Under the pieces are notes generated by a model, which worked only from the letters and a program-made list of their open reading frames with translations, was not told the DNA's origin and searched no databases. From an uncultured Oscillospiraceae bacterium (lineage in GTDB: Bacteria > Bacillota > Clostridia > Oscillospirales > Ruminococcaceae), in assembly GCA_900555435.1 (NCBI GenBank), contig USLH01000087.1:1-9852 (forward strand): a stretch of DNA of 9,852 nt, given 5' to 3'. The stretch's first letter is position 1. The number at the start of each line of letters is the position of its first letter. A program made the translations under genes and the position numbers. Shown here piece by piece: positions 1-6,172 of this stretch.

Positions 1-494
1 AGGGAGGTGGGCTTCTTCACCGGGTCGTCTTGGGACATGGGAACGAAGTAGTAGTTCCGGGTGTTTAAAAGGATGCCGATGTTTTTGGCGCTGCCGCTTA
101 AAGCGTCATTGGTGGAAACGGCGAGGACCACAGGCTTCCGGTTCCGGAGGTGGCTCTTGACGGCGAGGGTCACCGGGTCGTCGGTGATTCCGTTTGCCAG
201 TTTGGCAAGGGTGTTGCCGGTGCAGGGGGCTACGAGCAAAAGGTCAGTCTTGTTTTGGGGGCCGATGGGTTCGGCACCGGGGAGATCCAAGATCGGCGGG
301 CAGCCGCAGATCTCCGTGACCCGGGCAAGAAAGTCCGCCGCTTTTCCGAAGCGGGTGTCAGTCGCTGCCGCAGCGGGTGAGAGGATGGGGAGGATGGAAA
401 AGCCCTGTCTCTTACATTCCTCCATGGCGGTTAACGTGCGGGAAAAGGTACAGAAGGAGCCGCAGACGGCAAATCCCAGACGGATCTCAGACAC
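1..494 (-). CDS. spoVFB: Dipicolinate synthase subunit B (flavoprotein subunit), 3' end cut by window edge
   Basis: This is the flavoprotein-like subunit that works with SpoVFA to oxidise the lysine-pathway intermediate dihydrodipicolinate to dipicolinic acid (DPA) in the mother cell during sporulation. Visible here are 164 residues from a GTG start at 494; the family is about 200 aa, so only the C-terminus is missing beyond base 1. The GTG is chosen because AAGGGGG lies 7 nt upstream and the protein opens with a flavoprotein beta-strand and loop (IRLGFAVCGSFCTF, residues 4-17). Family hallmarks are VAPCTGNTLAKLANGITDDP (88-107), a VSTND stretch (126-130) and SQDDPVKKPTS at the visible end (154-164), matching the QDDPxxKPxS block of Bacillus SpoVFB. 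It starts inside the 3' end of spoVFA (8-nt overlap), which suggests translational coupling. In Bacillus, asd/dap genes follow, so they may lie beyond the left edge (inference). Confidence 0.95.
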   Translation of the reverse strand, partial: MSEIRLGFAVCGSFCTFSRTLTAMEECKRQGFSILPILSPAAAATDTRFGKAADFLARVTEICGCPPILDLPGAEPIGPQNKTDLLLVAPCTGNTLAKLANGITDDPVTLAVKSHLRNRKPVVLAVSTNDALSGSAKNIGILLNTRNYYFVPMSQDDPVKKPTS

Positions 495-1368
495 AGGTGT
501 TCCCCCTTTCGGTCAGGATATTCCGGACGGTGCGGGCGAGGATGGCGGCGGCGGTGTCCGGGGCGGTCTTTCCGGGCAGGGACAAGGCGGGGATGGCACG
601 GATGCCCAGCTCCTCTGCCGCTTGGAAGTCAACGCCGCCGGGGGCGGAGGCAAGGTCGATGAAAAGAGCGTTTTTATCGAGAAGGGACAGCTCGTTTTCC
701 CCAAAAAGACGGGTGGGGACGGTGTTTAAGATCAGCTGGAACCGGGGCAGTTGCCGATTCATCCCGGAAAGGGGAAGGGGAGAAGCGCCGTAGGCTTCCG
801 CCCAAGCCAGATCTTTCGCACTGCGGGCGGTGACGGTAACGGCTGCTCCGGCTCCGGAAAAGACCCGATGGCAGAGCTTAGCTACTCTGCCGTAGCCGGT
901 GATGAGGGTGGGAATGCCGTTTAAGGAAACGGGAAGCTCCTCCAAGGCGATTTGTAAAGCGCCTTCGGCAGTGGGGACGGCGTTTAAAACAGAAAACTCC
1001 TCCCGGCTCAGATAATCCTCCGTCGTCAGCCCTCGTTCTTTGCAGGTCTGAAGGAATTTTTCGGAAAGTTTTCCCCCGAAAATCAGCGTATCGGTTCCGC
1101 AGAGATCAAGGACCCGGGAGAGGGGGATGGCTTCTTTGCCAAGGGGCGTCCAGAGGGCGAGGTCGTTTTTGCTGACGGGAGCGGGCAGGATCAGGCAGTC
1201 GGGGGGAACGGCGAGGGGTTCGCCGGGGGAAAGGCGGCGGACTTCTTCGGGGAAGGGACAGCGGTCGTCAAAGCCCAGCACCGCCACGCCCCCTTCCCGG
1301 GAAAGGATGCCGGCCAGACGGACGCAGCGTTCATCTCCGCCGGCGATGAGAAAGAACTTTTCGGACAT
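487..1368 (-). CDS. spoVFA: Dipicolinate synthase subunit A
   Basis: This is the NAD(P)-binding subunit of dipicolinate synthase, which makes DPA for the spore core. The protein is 293 aa, the normal family size. The N-terminal domain opens with a beta-strand and GGD (residues 5-12). After the linker NAVPTAEGAL (129-138) comes a Rossmann domain with TGYGRVAK (157-164, GxGxxA type), LNTVP (214-218), DLASAPGGVDF (238-248) and LSLPGKTAPDTA (262-273); the last two are characteristic of SpoVFA. An in-frame TTG lies 15 nt upstream at 1383, but the sequence there is the GGAGGG ribosome binding site (1376-1381), 7 nt before the ATG at 1368, so the ATG is preferred. It heads a two-gene unit with spoVFB, separated from the upstream oxidoreductase gene by a terminator and preceded by a sigma-K-like promoter candidate. 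Known in Bacillus: spoVF is mother-cell expressed under sigma-K. Confidence 0.96.
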   Translation of the reverse strand: MSEKFFLIAGGDERCVRLAGILSREGGVAVLGFDDRCPFPEEVRRLSPGEPLAVPPDCLILPAPVSKNDLALWTPLGKEAIPLSRVLDLCGTDTLIFGGKLSEKFLQTCKERGLTTEDYLSREEFSVLNAVPTAEGALQIALEELPVSLNGIPTLITGYGRVAKLCHRVFSGAGAAVTVTARSAKDLAWAEAYGASPLPLSGMNRQLPRFQLILNTVPTRLFGENELSLLDKNALFIDLASAPGGVDFQAAEELGIRAIPALSLPGKTAPDTAAAILARTVRNILTERGNTCV

Positions 1369-1375
1369 GGAAAGA

Positions 1376-1381
1376 CCCTCC
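1376..1381 (-). promoter_or_regulatory. Ribosome binding site fixing the spoVFA start
   Basis: GGAGGG on the minus strand lies 7 nt before ATG 1368. It overlaps the alternative in-frame TTG at 1383, which argues against that longer start. Confidence 0.85.
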
Positions 1382-1404
1382 AATGGTAAGAATTTGGTTT
1401 ATCC

Positions 1405-1432
1405 CATGGTATGAGGAGGAGGGGCGATCGGT
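1405..1432 (-). promoter_or_regulatory. Candidate sigma-K promoter of spoVFA-spoVFB
   Basis: Read on the minus strand there is AC (1432-1431), a 17-nt spacer and CATACCATG (1413-1405). The sigma-K consensus is AC, 16-17 nt, CATAnnnTA; only the last A is replaced by G. The implied start site near 1398 gives a leader of about 30 nt before ATG 1368. No good sigma-A pair was seen between this gene and the terminator at 1476-1512. The motif is short and degenerate, so the call rests partly on the known sigma-K control of spoVF in Bacillus. Confidence 0.4.
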
Positions 1433-1475
1433 GCGGAAAGGTCGAAGGACTGTTTTTTAAAAAAGCAGAGGATAG

Positions 1476-1512
1476 AAAAACAGCCGGCAGAGCGTTTCTG
1501 CCGGCTGTTTTT
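1476..1512 (-). terminator. Strong intrinsic terminator after the Gfo/Idh/MocA gene (bidirectional in form)
   Basis: The perfect 10-bp stem CAGCCGGCAG (1481-1490) / CTGCCGGCTG (1498-1507) has a 7-nt loop. It is flanked by AAAAA (1476-1480) and TTTTT (1508-1512), so a U-tract follows the stem in either direction. It lies 8 nt after the stop codon of the leftward oxidoreductase gene and separates that unit from spoVFA. Confidence 0.9.
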
Positions 1513-1520
1513 AAGAATGC

Positions 1521-2690
1521 TTATTTGGTGTTATAGGAGTTGGTGGTGTCTGCGGTGATTTCGTGGACGTTTTCCTTGCGGCGGGAGGTCTTGACCCGTT
1601 TCATCAGCTCGTCGTAGTAGAGGTCTTCGTCGAAGGGAATCTCCACGGGCTTATTGAGCCAGGAGGACAGGTGCATGGCGTTGGAAAGGGTCAGACCGTT
1701 GATGCCCTCTCTTCCGTCGGCAATCAGGGGGGTACCGTGGAGGATCCGGCCGGCAAAGGCGTTCAGGACGCCGATGTGCTGCTCGGATTTTCCGTCGGTC
1801 TCCACCTCGGAGAAGGTGCTCGTGGGGCAGCCGAAGGCAGCTTTATTTTCATGGGAGAACACAGTTTCAAACACGTCGTTCTTCCACATATAGAGCTTGC
1901 CATTTTCGCTGACCAGCTTGCCGCCGTTGAAGTCGATCTCAAAGCGGTTGGTGCCGGGAACGTCGCCGGTGGTGGTGATGAAGCAGCCGGTGGCGCCATT
2001 TGCGTATTCCACATAGGTGGTCACATCATCCTCCACTTCAATGTCATGCCACTTGCCATACTGCAGGTGGGCGTCGACTAAAACGGGCATTCCGCAGATC
2101 CACTGCCAGAGGTCCAGATTGTGGGGGCACTGGTTTAAAAGGACGCCGCCGCCCTCGCCGGACCAGGTGGCCCGCCAGGCGCCGGAATCGTAGTAGCTCT
2201 GGGGACGGTACCAGTTGGTGATGATCCAGTTGGTGCGGCGGATCTCGCCCAATTCGCCGCTCTGGACGATCTCCCGCATTTTGCGGTAGATGTGGTCGGT
2301 GCGCTGGTTGAACATCATGCCGAAGACCACGTTGGCTTTATCGGCAGCTTCATTCATTTCCCGAACCTGCTTGGTGTAAACGCCGGCGGGCTTTTCGCAC
2401 ATGACGTGGAGGCCCCGTTCGAAGGCTTTGATGGCGTAAACGGGGTGATAGTAATGGGGGACGGCGATGAGGACGGCATCGATCAGGCCAGAGTCCATCA
2501 TCTTTTCGGCGTCGTCGAAGAGGGCAATGGGGGTTTCGATGTTGTCTTTGACCCACTGGAGCCGCTCGGGCTTTATGTCAGCCACGGCGGTGACAGTGAT
2601 CTCGGGGCAGCGTTTGTGCATTTCGATGTTGCTGAGGTGGCCGGTGCCCATGTTTCCGACACCGATGATGCCAAGTCTTACTTTTTCCAT
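1521..2690 (-). CDS. Gfo/Idh/MocA family NAD(P)-dependent oxidoreductase
   Basis: This is a cytoplasmic sugar or cyclitol dehydrogenase-type enzyme of 389 aa, a usual length for the family. The N-terminal Rossmann fold has GVGNMG (residues 10-15, GxGxxG) and VADIKPERL (37-44), whose Asp38 region would contact the cofactor ribose. The family EKP motif is at 99-101 with the catalytic-type Lys100. The C-terminal alpha/beta domain has GGGVLLNQCPHNLDLWQW (180-197). Here the usual first Asp of the DxGxHxxD active-site motif is Asn186, while His190 and Asp193 are kept. The start ATG 2690 has AAGGAGG 7 nt upstream. It lies 12 nt behind the TIM-barrel gene and ends at a strong terminator, so the two form one operon. 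Such pairs occur in inositol catabolism and in pathways that oxidise glycosides at C3; the substrate cannot be told from sequence. MocA- or inositol-type assignment would be over-reading. Confidence 0.93.
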   Translation of the reverse strand: MEKVRLGIIGVGNMGTGHLSNIEMHKRCPEITVTAVADIKPERLQWVKDNIETPIALFDDAEKMMDSGLIDAVLIAVPHYYHPVYAIKAFERGLHVMCEKPAGVYTKQVREMNEAADKANVVFGMMFNQRTDHIYRKMREIVQSGELGEIRRTNWIITNWYRPQSYYDSGAWRATWSGEGGGVLLNQCPHNLDLWQWICGMPVLVDAHLQYGKWHDIEVEDDVTTYVEYANGATGCFITTTGDVPGTNRFEIDFNGGKLVSENGKLYMWKNDVFETVFSHENKAAFGCPTSTFSEVETDGKSEQHIGVLNAFAGRILHGTPLIADGREGINGLTLSNAMHLSSWLNKPVEIPFDEDLYYDELMKRVKTSRRKENVHEITADTTNSYNTK

Positions 2691-2702
2691 AATGGATCCT
2701 CC

Positions 2703-3464
2703 TTATTTGAGCCCCAGAGCGGTGAGATACTCATAGCTCTTCTTCAGGCACCAGAAGGGATTGTTCCCCTGGCAGTCGTCCTGTTCCACCAGAACGTATT
2801 TGGTGCCGCCGGCTTCGCAGGCGGAGAGGAAGCGTTCGAAGTTGATACTGCCTTCGCCGATGTAAGCCATCTGCTGCCTGTCGCTGGCATACTTCATGTC
2901 CTTCACATGGACGCAGTCAATGCGGCCCGCCAGTTTTTCGGCAAACTGCGCAGGGTCGCCGCCGCCGTACTGTACCCAGTAACTGTCCAGGGTGAACCCC
3001 ATGTCTTCGGCGGGCATCAGGTCGGCCAGACGCTCTAAGAAGGTGACGCCGTTTGCTTTCGTGAACTCAAAGCCGTGGTTGTGGTACATGAATTTCTTGC
3101 CGGCTTCCCGGATCTTGCGGGCGGGCACGGCAAGCAGTTCGGCGAAGGCGGGCAGGGCGCCGGGGTTGCCCCATAAGGATCCGGGCAGGGAGCCGATGCC
3201 GATGTAGTCGCAGCCGAATATGTCATGCTCTCTGATGACGGCTTCGGTTTCGTTGATGACCCGGTCGGGGTTGGTGTGGGTGATGGCGCAGGTGAGGCCG
3301 GTCTCTTTCAGACGGTCCCGGAGCCACTCTGCTTCAAAGGGGCAGGTGCCGGAAACCTGCACAGTGGTATAGCCGATGTCGGCAATTTTTTTCAGTGTTT
3401 CCGCAAAGTCGTCCAAGGTCTTGGTGAAATCCCGGACGGTAAAGAGTTGTGCGCCGATTTTCAT
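2703..3464 (-). CDS. Xylose-isomerase-like TIM-barrel protein (sugar phosphate isomerase/epimerase family)
   Basis: This is a 253-aa single-domain TIM barrel of the AP-endonuclease-2/xylose-isomerase superfamily, which includes IolE/IolI, hydroxypyruvate isomerase, 3-keto-sugar epimerases and C-glycoside lyases. It opens directly on strand 1 (MKIGAQLFTVRDF). Likely metal ligands are Glu133 in YHNHGFEF (127-134), Asp160 in TLDSYWVQYGG (158-168), His186 in HVKDM (186-190) and Glu227 in VEQD (226-229). GEGSINF (203-209) is also typical. No signal peptide is seen, so it should be cytoplasmic. ATG 3464 has AAGGAGG 7 nt upstream. It is the first gene of a two-gene operon with the Gfo/Idh/MocA oxidoreductase, so the two probably act on one substrate, for example an oxidised (keto) sugar passed between them (inference). 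The exact reaction, isomerase, epimerase, dehydratase or lyase, is not determinable from sequence. Confidence 0.92.
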   Translation of the reverse strand: MKIGAQLFTVRDFTKTLDDFAETLKKIADIGYTTVQVSGTCPFEAEWLRDRLKETGLTCAITHTNPDRVINETEAVIREHDIFGCDYIGIGSLPGSLWGNPGALPAFAELLAVPARKIREAGKKFMYHNHGFEFTKANGVTFLERLADLMPAEDMGFTLDSYWVQYGGGDPAQFAEKLAGRIDCVHVKDMKYASDRQQMAYIGEGSINFERFLSACEAGGTKYVLVEQDDCQGNNPFWCLKKSYEYLTALGLK

Positions 3465-3497
3465 AAATAATCCTCCTTATGCTTGATCCTTACACTC

Positions 3498-3526
3498 ATG
3501 ATACCACGCTGATTTTTGACATGCAA
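3498..3526 (-). promoter_or_regulatory. Sigma-A-like promoter of the TIM-barrel/oxidoreductase operon
   Basis: On the minus strand there is TTGCAT (3526-3521), a 17-nt spacer and TATCAT (3503-3498), directly preceded by TGG (an extended -10, TGn). The -10 matches 5 of 6; the -35 is weak, which fits an extended -10 promoter. A second, weaker pair lies upstream: TTTACA (3555-3550), 16 nt, TATGCT (3533-3528). The leader to ATG 3464 is about 27 nt. Confidence 0.6.
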
Positions 3527-3555
3527 TAGCATATTCGGGCAAAAAACATTGTAAA

Positions 3556-3569
3556 AGCGAGCGTTTGCT
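3556..3569 (-). promoter_or_regulatory. cre-like imperfect palindrome upstream of the sugar-enzyme operon
   Basis: On the minus strand AGCAAACGCTCGCT is an imperfect palindrome (5 of 7 pairs) sharing the AAaCG core and flanking G and C of the CcpA cre consensus, with several mismatches. It lies about 30 nt upstream of the -35 element. A catabolite-control site would fit a carbohydrate operon, but the match is weak. Confidence 0.2.
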
Positions 3570-3571
3570 AG

Positions 3572-3607
3572 GAAGAAAGAAAAACCGCTTTCGTTCAGCA
3601 GAAGCGG
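3572..3607 (-). terminator. Intrinsic terminator overlapping the 3' end of the nitroreductase gene
   Basis: On the minus strand CCGCTT (3607-3602), an 11-nt loop and AAGCGG (3590-3585) are followed by TTTTTCTTTCTT. The ascending arm lies inside the last codons of the nitroreductase gene and the loop covers the stop codon (3597-3595). It closes the xth-cobB-AI-2E-nitroreductase unit. Confidence 0.75.
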
Positions 3608-4170
3608 ACGGTATCGGAGATCTTCCGCTTGGGAACCCGGTAATTCCCGGCTTCGTCCAGATAATACTTCACCGAGTCGGTCAGATCCTCGCAGACGGAG
3701 GTGTGGGTGGGGTAGCCGTAGGCGGTGACGGAGTGGATCCTTACCGTTTCCGGCAGGGAGAAGCGTTCCATGAACCACGGACGGTCGCAGGAGCCGATGA
3801 TGCAGCTGCCAACGCCCTTTTCCCATGCAGCGAGGGTCATGTTGGCAAGAGCGATGCCGGCGTCGGTATCGGAATAGCTGCCCTTGGAAATGTCTGTGTC
3901 AATGAGGGCCAGGATAAAGAGGGTGGGACGCTCGTTTTCCCTGGGGACGCCCTGTTCCGGAGGAAGGTAGCCTGCCCATTTGGTGTGGGGGAAGGCTTCG
4001 GCGACCAGCTCCGGGGTGCGGATCACCAGATATTTCAGTGGCTGGAGATTGGCGGCACTGGAGGAAAGACGGGCGGCCTCTAAAATTTCGGAGATCACTT
4101 CGTCGGGGACGGGGCGCTGCTCAAAGCGGCTGTAGGTGCGGCGGGTCTTCATTAAATTGAGAACGGACAT
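3595..4170 (-). CDS. Nitroreductase family FMN-dependent oxidoreductase
   Basis: This is a 191-aa protein of the nitroreductase fold: homodimeric FMN enzymes using NAD(P)H to reduce nitro compounds, quinones or flavins, with true substrates usually unknown. The N-terminal FMN phosphate-binding segment is KTRRTYSRF (residues 8-16), followed by SSSAANLQPLKYLVI (36-50), which corresponds to the SxxNxQPW-type flavin contact. The central helix DAGIALANMTLAAWEKGVGS (103-122) and AYGYPTH (149-155) complete the pattern. Two Cys lie near positions 123 and 127, but no CxxC ferredoxin-like domain is present. ATG 4170 is only 1 nt after the stop of the AI-2E-family gene and has AAAGGAAG about 7 nt upstream, so it is translationally linked as the last gene of the four-gene unit. 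It is somewhat short but complete for the small-nitroreductase subgroup. Confidence 0.93.
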   Translation of the reverse strand: MSVLNLMKTRRTYSRFEQRPVPDEVISEILEAARLSSSAANLQPLKYLVIRTPELVAEAFPHTKWAGYLPPEQGVPRENERPTLFILALIDTDISKGSYSDTDAGIALANMTLAAWEKGVGSCIIGSCDRPWFMERFSLPETVRIHSVTAYGYPTHTSVCEDLTDSVKYYLDEAGNYRVPKRKISDTVRFC

Positions 4171-4171
4171 G

Positions 4172-5437
4172 TTACTGCTTCCTTTCGTGATGAAATGGGG
4201 GCTTTTTCAGTTTGAGAGAGAATTTCGGCGGCTTTTTCTCTTTGGCGGGGAGCAGAGGGTGCTCCTCGGAGGCATAAGCTGCGGTTTCCGGCGGGAGATC
4301 CCGCTTTTTTAAGCGGGACTCGGTAAGCTCGGCGATGAGATAATAGATGACGGCAAAGAGGGGGACGCCGATGAACATCCCCAAAACGCCCATCAGGCTG
4401 CCGAAGAGGGTGATGGCGAAGATGACCCAGAAGGGGGAAAGACCTGTGGAATCTCCTAAAATCTTGGGGCCGATGACGTTGCCGTCCAGCTGCTGCAGAA
4501 GGAGAATGAAGATACCGAACCACAAAGCCGTCAGCGGGTCGGCAATGAGAAGGATCAGGATAGAAGGAATGGCGCCGAAGAAGGGGCCGAAGTAAGGAAT
4601 GATATTGGTCACGCCGACGATGACGCTGATGAGCATGGCATAGGGCCAGTGGAACAGGGTCATGAACAGCAGGCAGAGAAGGCCGATGATGAGGGAGTCA
4701 AGGAGCTTGCCGTTGATGAAGCCGCTGAAAATGGCGTGGCTTTTGTGGGTGACCTTTAAGATCTCATTGAGTGTATTCTGGGAGAAAATGGCGGAGAGGA
4801 GCTTTTTGATATGGGCGAAGAACAGCTCCTTCTGGAGCAGGATGTAAACGGAGATAATGACGCCGACCAGGACATTCAGGATCCCGGTGGTCAGGTTCAT
4901 GGTAGCCTGCAGCAGCTGGGGGACCATAGTGGGGAGCTTGGCAGTCAGGTTCGACACCAGATTTTCCGCAGCGGCGAGGATCTTGTCGACCGTTGTGGTG
5001 GGAAGGCTTTCCAGATTGTACTTGTTGATCAGCTCTATCGCCAGATCCCGGAGTGTTTGGAGCCAGCCGGGAATCTGATTGGCCAGAGCGGCAAGGCTTA
5101 AACCAATCTGGGGAATCACGATGCGGAAGAAGATAACGAGAATCGCAAGGCTTAGTACATAAGAGAGCAGCACGGCGATGCGCCGGCGGATCCGGCGATC
5201 CAGCTTGTCCTTGCTGATTTTTGAAAGGAGCCGCTCCATGGCGCCCATCATGGGGTTTAAGATGTAAGCAATGGCAAAGCCCCAGATAAAAGGCTGCAGG
5301 ATGCTTAAAACCCGCAGGACGATGTTCCCCACGGTGCGGATCTTCACCACCGCCATGATGATGCAGACGCCGGCGGCGATCACCAGAAGGACGTAAAGGG
5401 CGATGGTGTTGTATTTGCGGTTAAAATCGATCTTCAT
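4172..5437 (-). CDS. AI-2E family transporter (PerM/YtvI-type multi-pass membrane protein)
   Basis: This is a 421-aa integral membrane protein of the family formerly called UPF0118. Hydrophobic segments appear near residues 11-31, 41-62, 88-110, 183-201, 245-262, 265-299 (two segments), 302-315 and 335-369, compatible with the usual eight or so helices. The soluble, helix-rich part is at about 113-180. Family signatures are GVTNIIPYFGPFFGAIP (275-291) and QLDGNVIGPKILGDSTGLSP (316-335). The family name comes from TqsA, but members have varied roles, including ion antiport, so quorum-signal transport should not be assumed. The C-terminal tail (about 376-421) is hydrophilic, rich in Lys and Pro, with KKPP twice (401-404, 411-414). 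ATG 5437 overlaps the cobB stop by 4 nt (ATGA), and its AAGGAGG site lies within the last cobB codons, indicating coupling. Confidence 0.92.
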   Translation of the reverse strand: MKIDFNRKYNTIALYVLLVIAAGVCIIMAVVKIRTVGNIVLRVLSILQPFIWGFAIAYILNPMMGAMERLLSKISKDKLDRRIRRRIAVLLSYVLSLAILVIFFRIVIPQIGLSLAALANQIPGWLQTLRDLAIELINKYNLESLPTTTVDKILAAAENLVSNLTAKLPTMVPQLLQATMNLTTGILNVLVGVIISVYILLQKELFFAHIKKLLSAIFSQNTLNEILKVTHKSHAIFSGFINGKLLDSLIIGLLCLLFMTLFHWPYAMLISVIVGVTNIIPYFGPFFGAIPSILILLIADPLTALWFGIFILLLQQLDGNVIGPKILGDSTGLSPFWVIFAITLFGSLMGVLGMFIGVPLFAVIYYLIAELTESRLKKRDLPPETAAYASEEHPLLPAKEKKPPKFSLKLKKPPFHHERKQ

Positions 5438-6171
5438 AGGACGGCCTCCTTGATCTGGATCTTGCCAAGAATTTTTCCGATGGGGCCTTGGATGAGCAGG
5501 TCGGCCCGGTCGTCATAGGGGGTGGAGGACTTGTTGATGAGGATCAGGCGGCTGCCGGTATAATACTGGAGCAGGCCGGCCGCCGGATAGACCGCCAGAG
5601 AGGTGCCGCCGACGATGACGCAGTCGGCTTCCCGAAGGGCACGGATGGAAGCTTCTAGAACCGAAGCGTCCAGCTGCTCCTCATAAAGCACCACATCGGG
5701 CTTGATGACTCCGCCGCAGGGGCAGCGGGGAATGCCTTCGGAACGGAGGATCGTTTCCGCATCGAAGGAGCGGCCGCAGGAAAGGCAGGTGTTCCGGTGA
5801 ATGGAGCCGTGGAGCTCCAGCACGTTTTTGCTGCCCGCCATCTGGTGCAGGCCGTCGATGTTCTGGGTAATGACGGCGGAGAGGATATGAGCCTTTTCCA
5901 GCTCCGCCAGCTTTTTATGGGCGGCGTTTGGCTTTGCGGTCAGGCAGAGCATCTTTTCCCGGTAAAAGCGGAAGAACTCCTCCGGGTGCCTTTCAAAAAA
6001 GCTGTGGCTTAAGATCGCTTCCGGAGGATAGGCGTAGGACTGGTTATAAAGGCCGTCGGTGCTGCGGAAATCGGGGATGCCGCTTTCGGTGGAGACGCCG
6101 GCTCCGCCGAAGAAGACAAGGCTGCGGCTTTCGTTCACCCACTGCTGCAGGGTCGTCTGCGGGTCAGTCAT
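5434..6171 (-). CDS. cobB: SIR2-family NAD-dependent protein deacylase (sirtuin)
   Basis: This enzyme removes acyl groups from lysines while consuming NAD+, giving nicotinamide and O-acyl-ADP-ribose. It is 245 aa, typical of bacterial sirtuins. Visible motifs are the NAD-binding GGAGVSTESGIPDFR (residues 22-36), TQNIDGLH (102-109), catalytic His121 in ELHGS, the zinc ligands Cys129/Cys132 and Cys150/Cys152, GGTSLAVYPAAG (188-199) and INKS (212-215). HPEEFFRF with AKPNAAH (62-69, 79-85) strongly resembles Thermotoga Sir2Tm (class U). At the acyl-pocket position where class III sirtuins have Tyr-x-x-Arg, this protein has Tyr70-x-x-Lys73. ATG 6171 follows the xth stop by 1 nt, with GGAG about 10 nt upstream inside xth. 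It is the second gene of the unit. The symbol follows bacterial convention; specificity (acetyl, succinyl or other) is unknown. Confidence 0.95.
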   Translation of the reverse strand: MTDPQTTLQQWVNESRSLVFFGGAGVSTESGIPDFRSTDGLYNQSYAYPPEAILSHSFFERHPEEFFRFYREKMLCLTAKPNAAHKKLAELEKAHILSAVITQNIDGLHQMAGSKNVLELHGSIHRNTCLSCGRSFDAETILRSEGIPRCPCGGVIKPDVVLYEEQLDASVLEASIRALREADCVIVGGTSLAVYPAAGLLQYYTGSRLILINKSSTPYDDRADLLIQGPIGKILGKIQIKEAVL

Positions 6172-6172
6172 A

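Noticed and set aside
61..729. 222-codon plus-strand open frame antisense to spoVFA/spoVFB
   Set aside because: Both minus-strand proteins have clear family motifs throughout; the antisense product is low-complexity, Gly/Arg-rich and without recognisable features.
1369..1383. Upstream TTG start for spoVFA
   Set aside because: The five extra codons are the ribosome binding site of the ATG at 1368.
1453..1464. TTTTTTAAAAAA palindrome between spoVFA and the terminator
   Set aside because: A short A/T tract of this kind is common by chance; it was not treated as an operator or attachment site.
2292..3038. 248-codon plus-strand open frame antisense to both sugar-enzyme genes
   Set aside because: It spans two well-supported minus-strand genes and their junction, its translation resembles no family and is Gly/Val/Asp-rich in the way expected from reverse GC-rich codons, and no ribosome binding site or promoter fits.
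3565..4083. 172-codon plus-strand open frame opposite the nitroreductase gene
   Set aside because: It is a shadow of a well-conserved flavoenzyme gene and begins inside the terminator region; no start signals.
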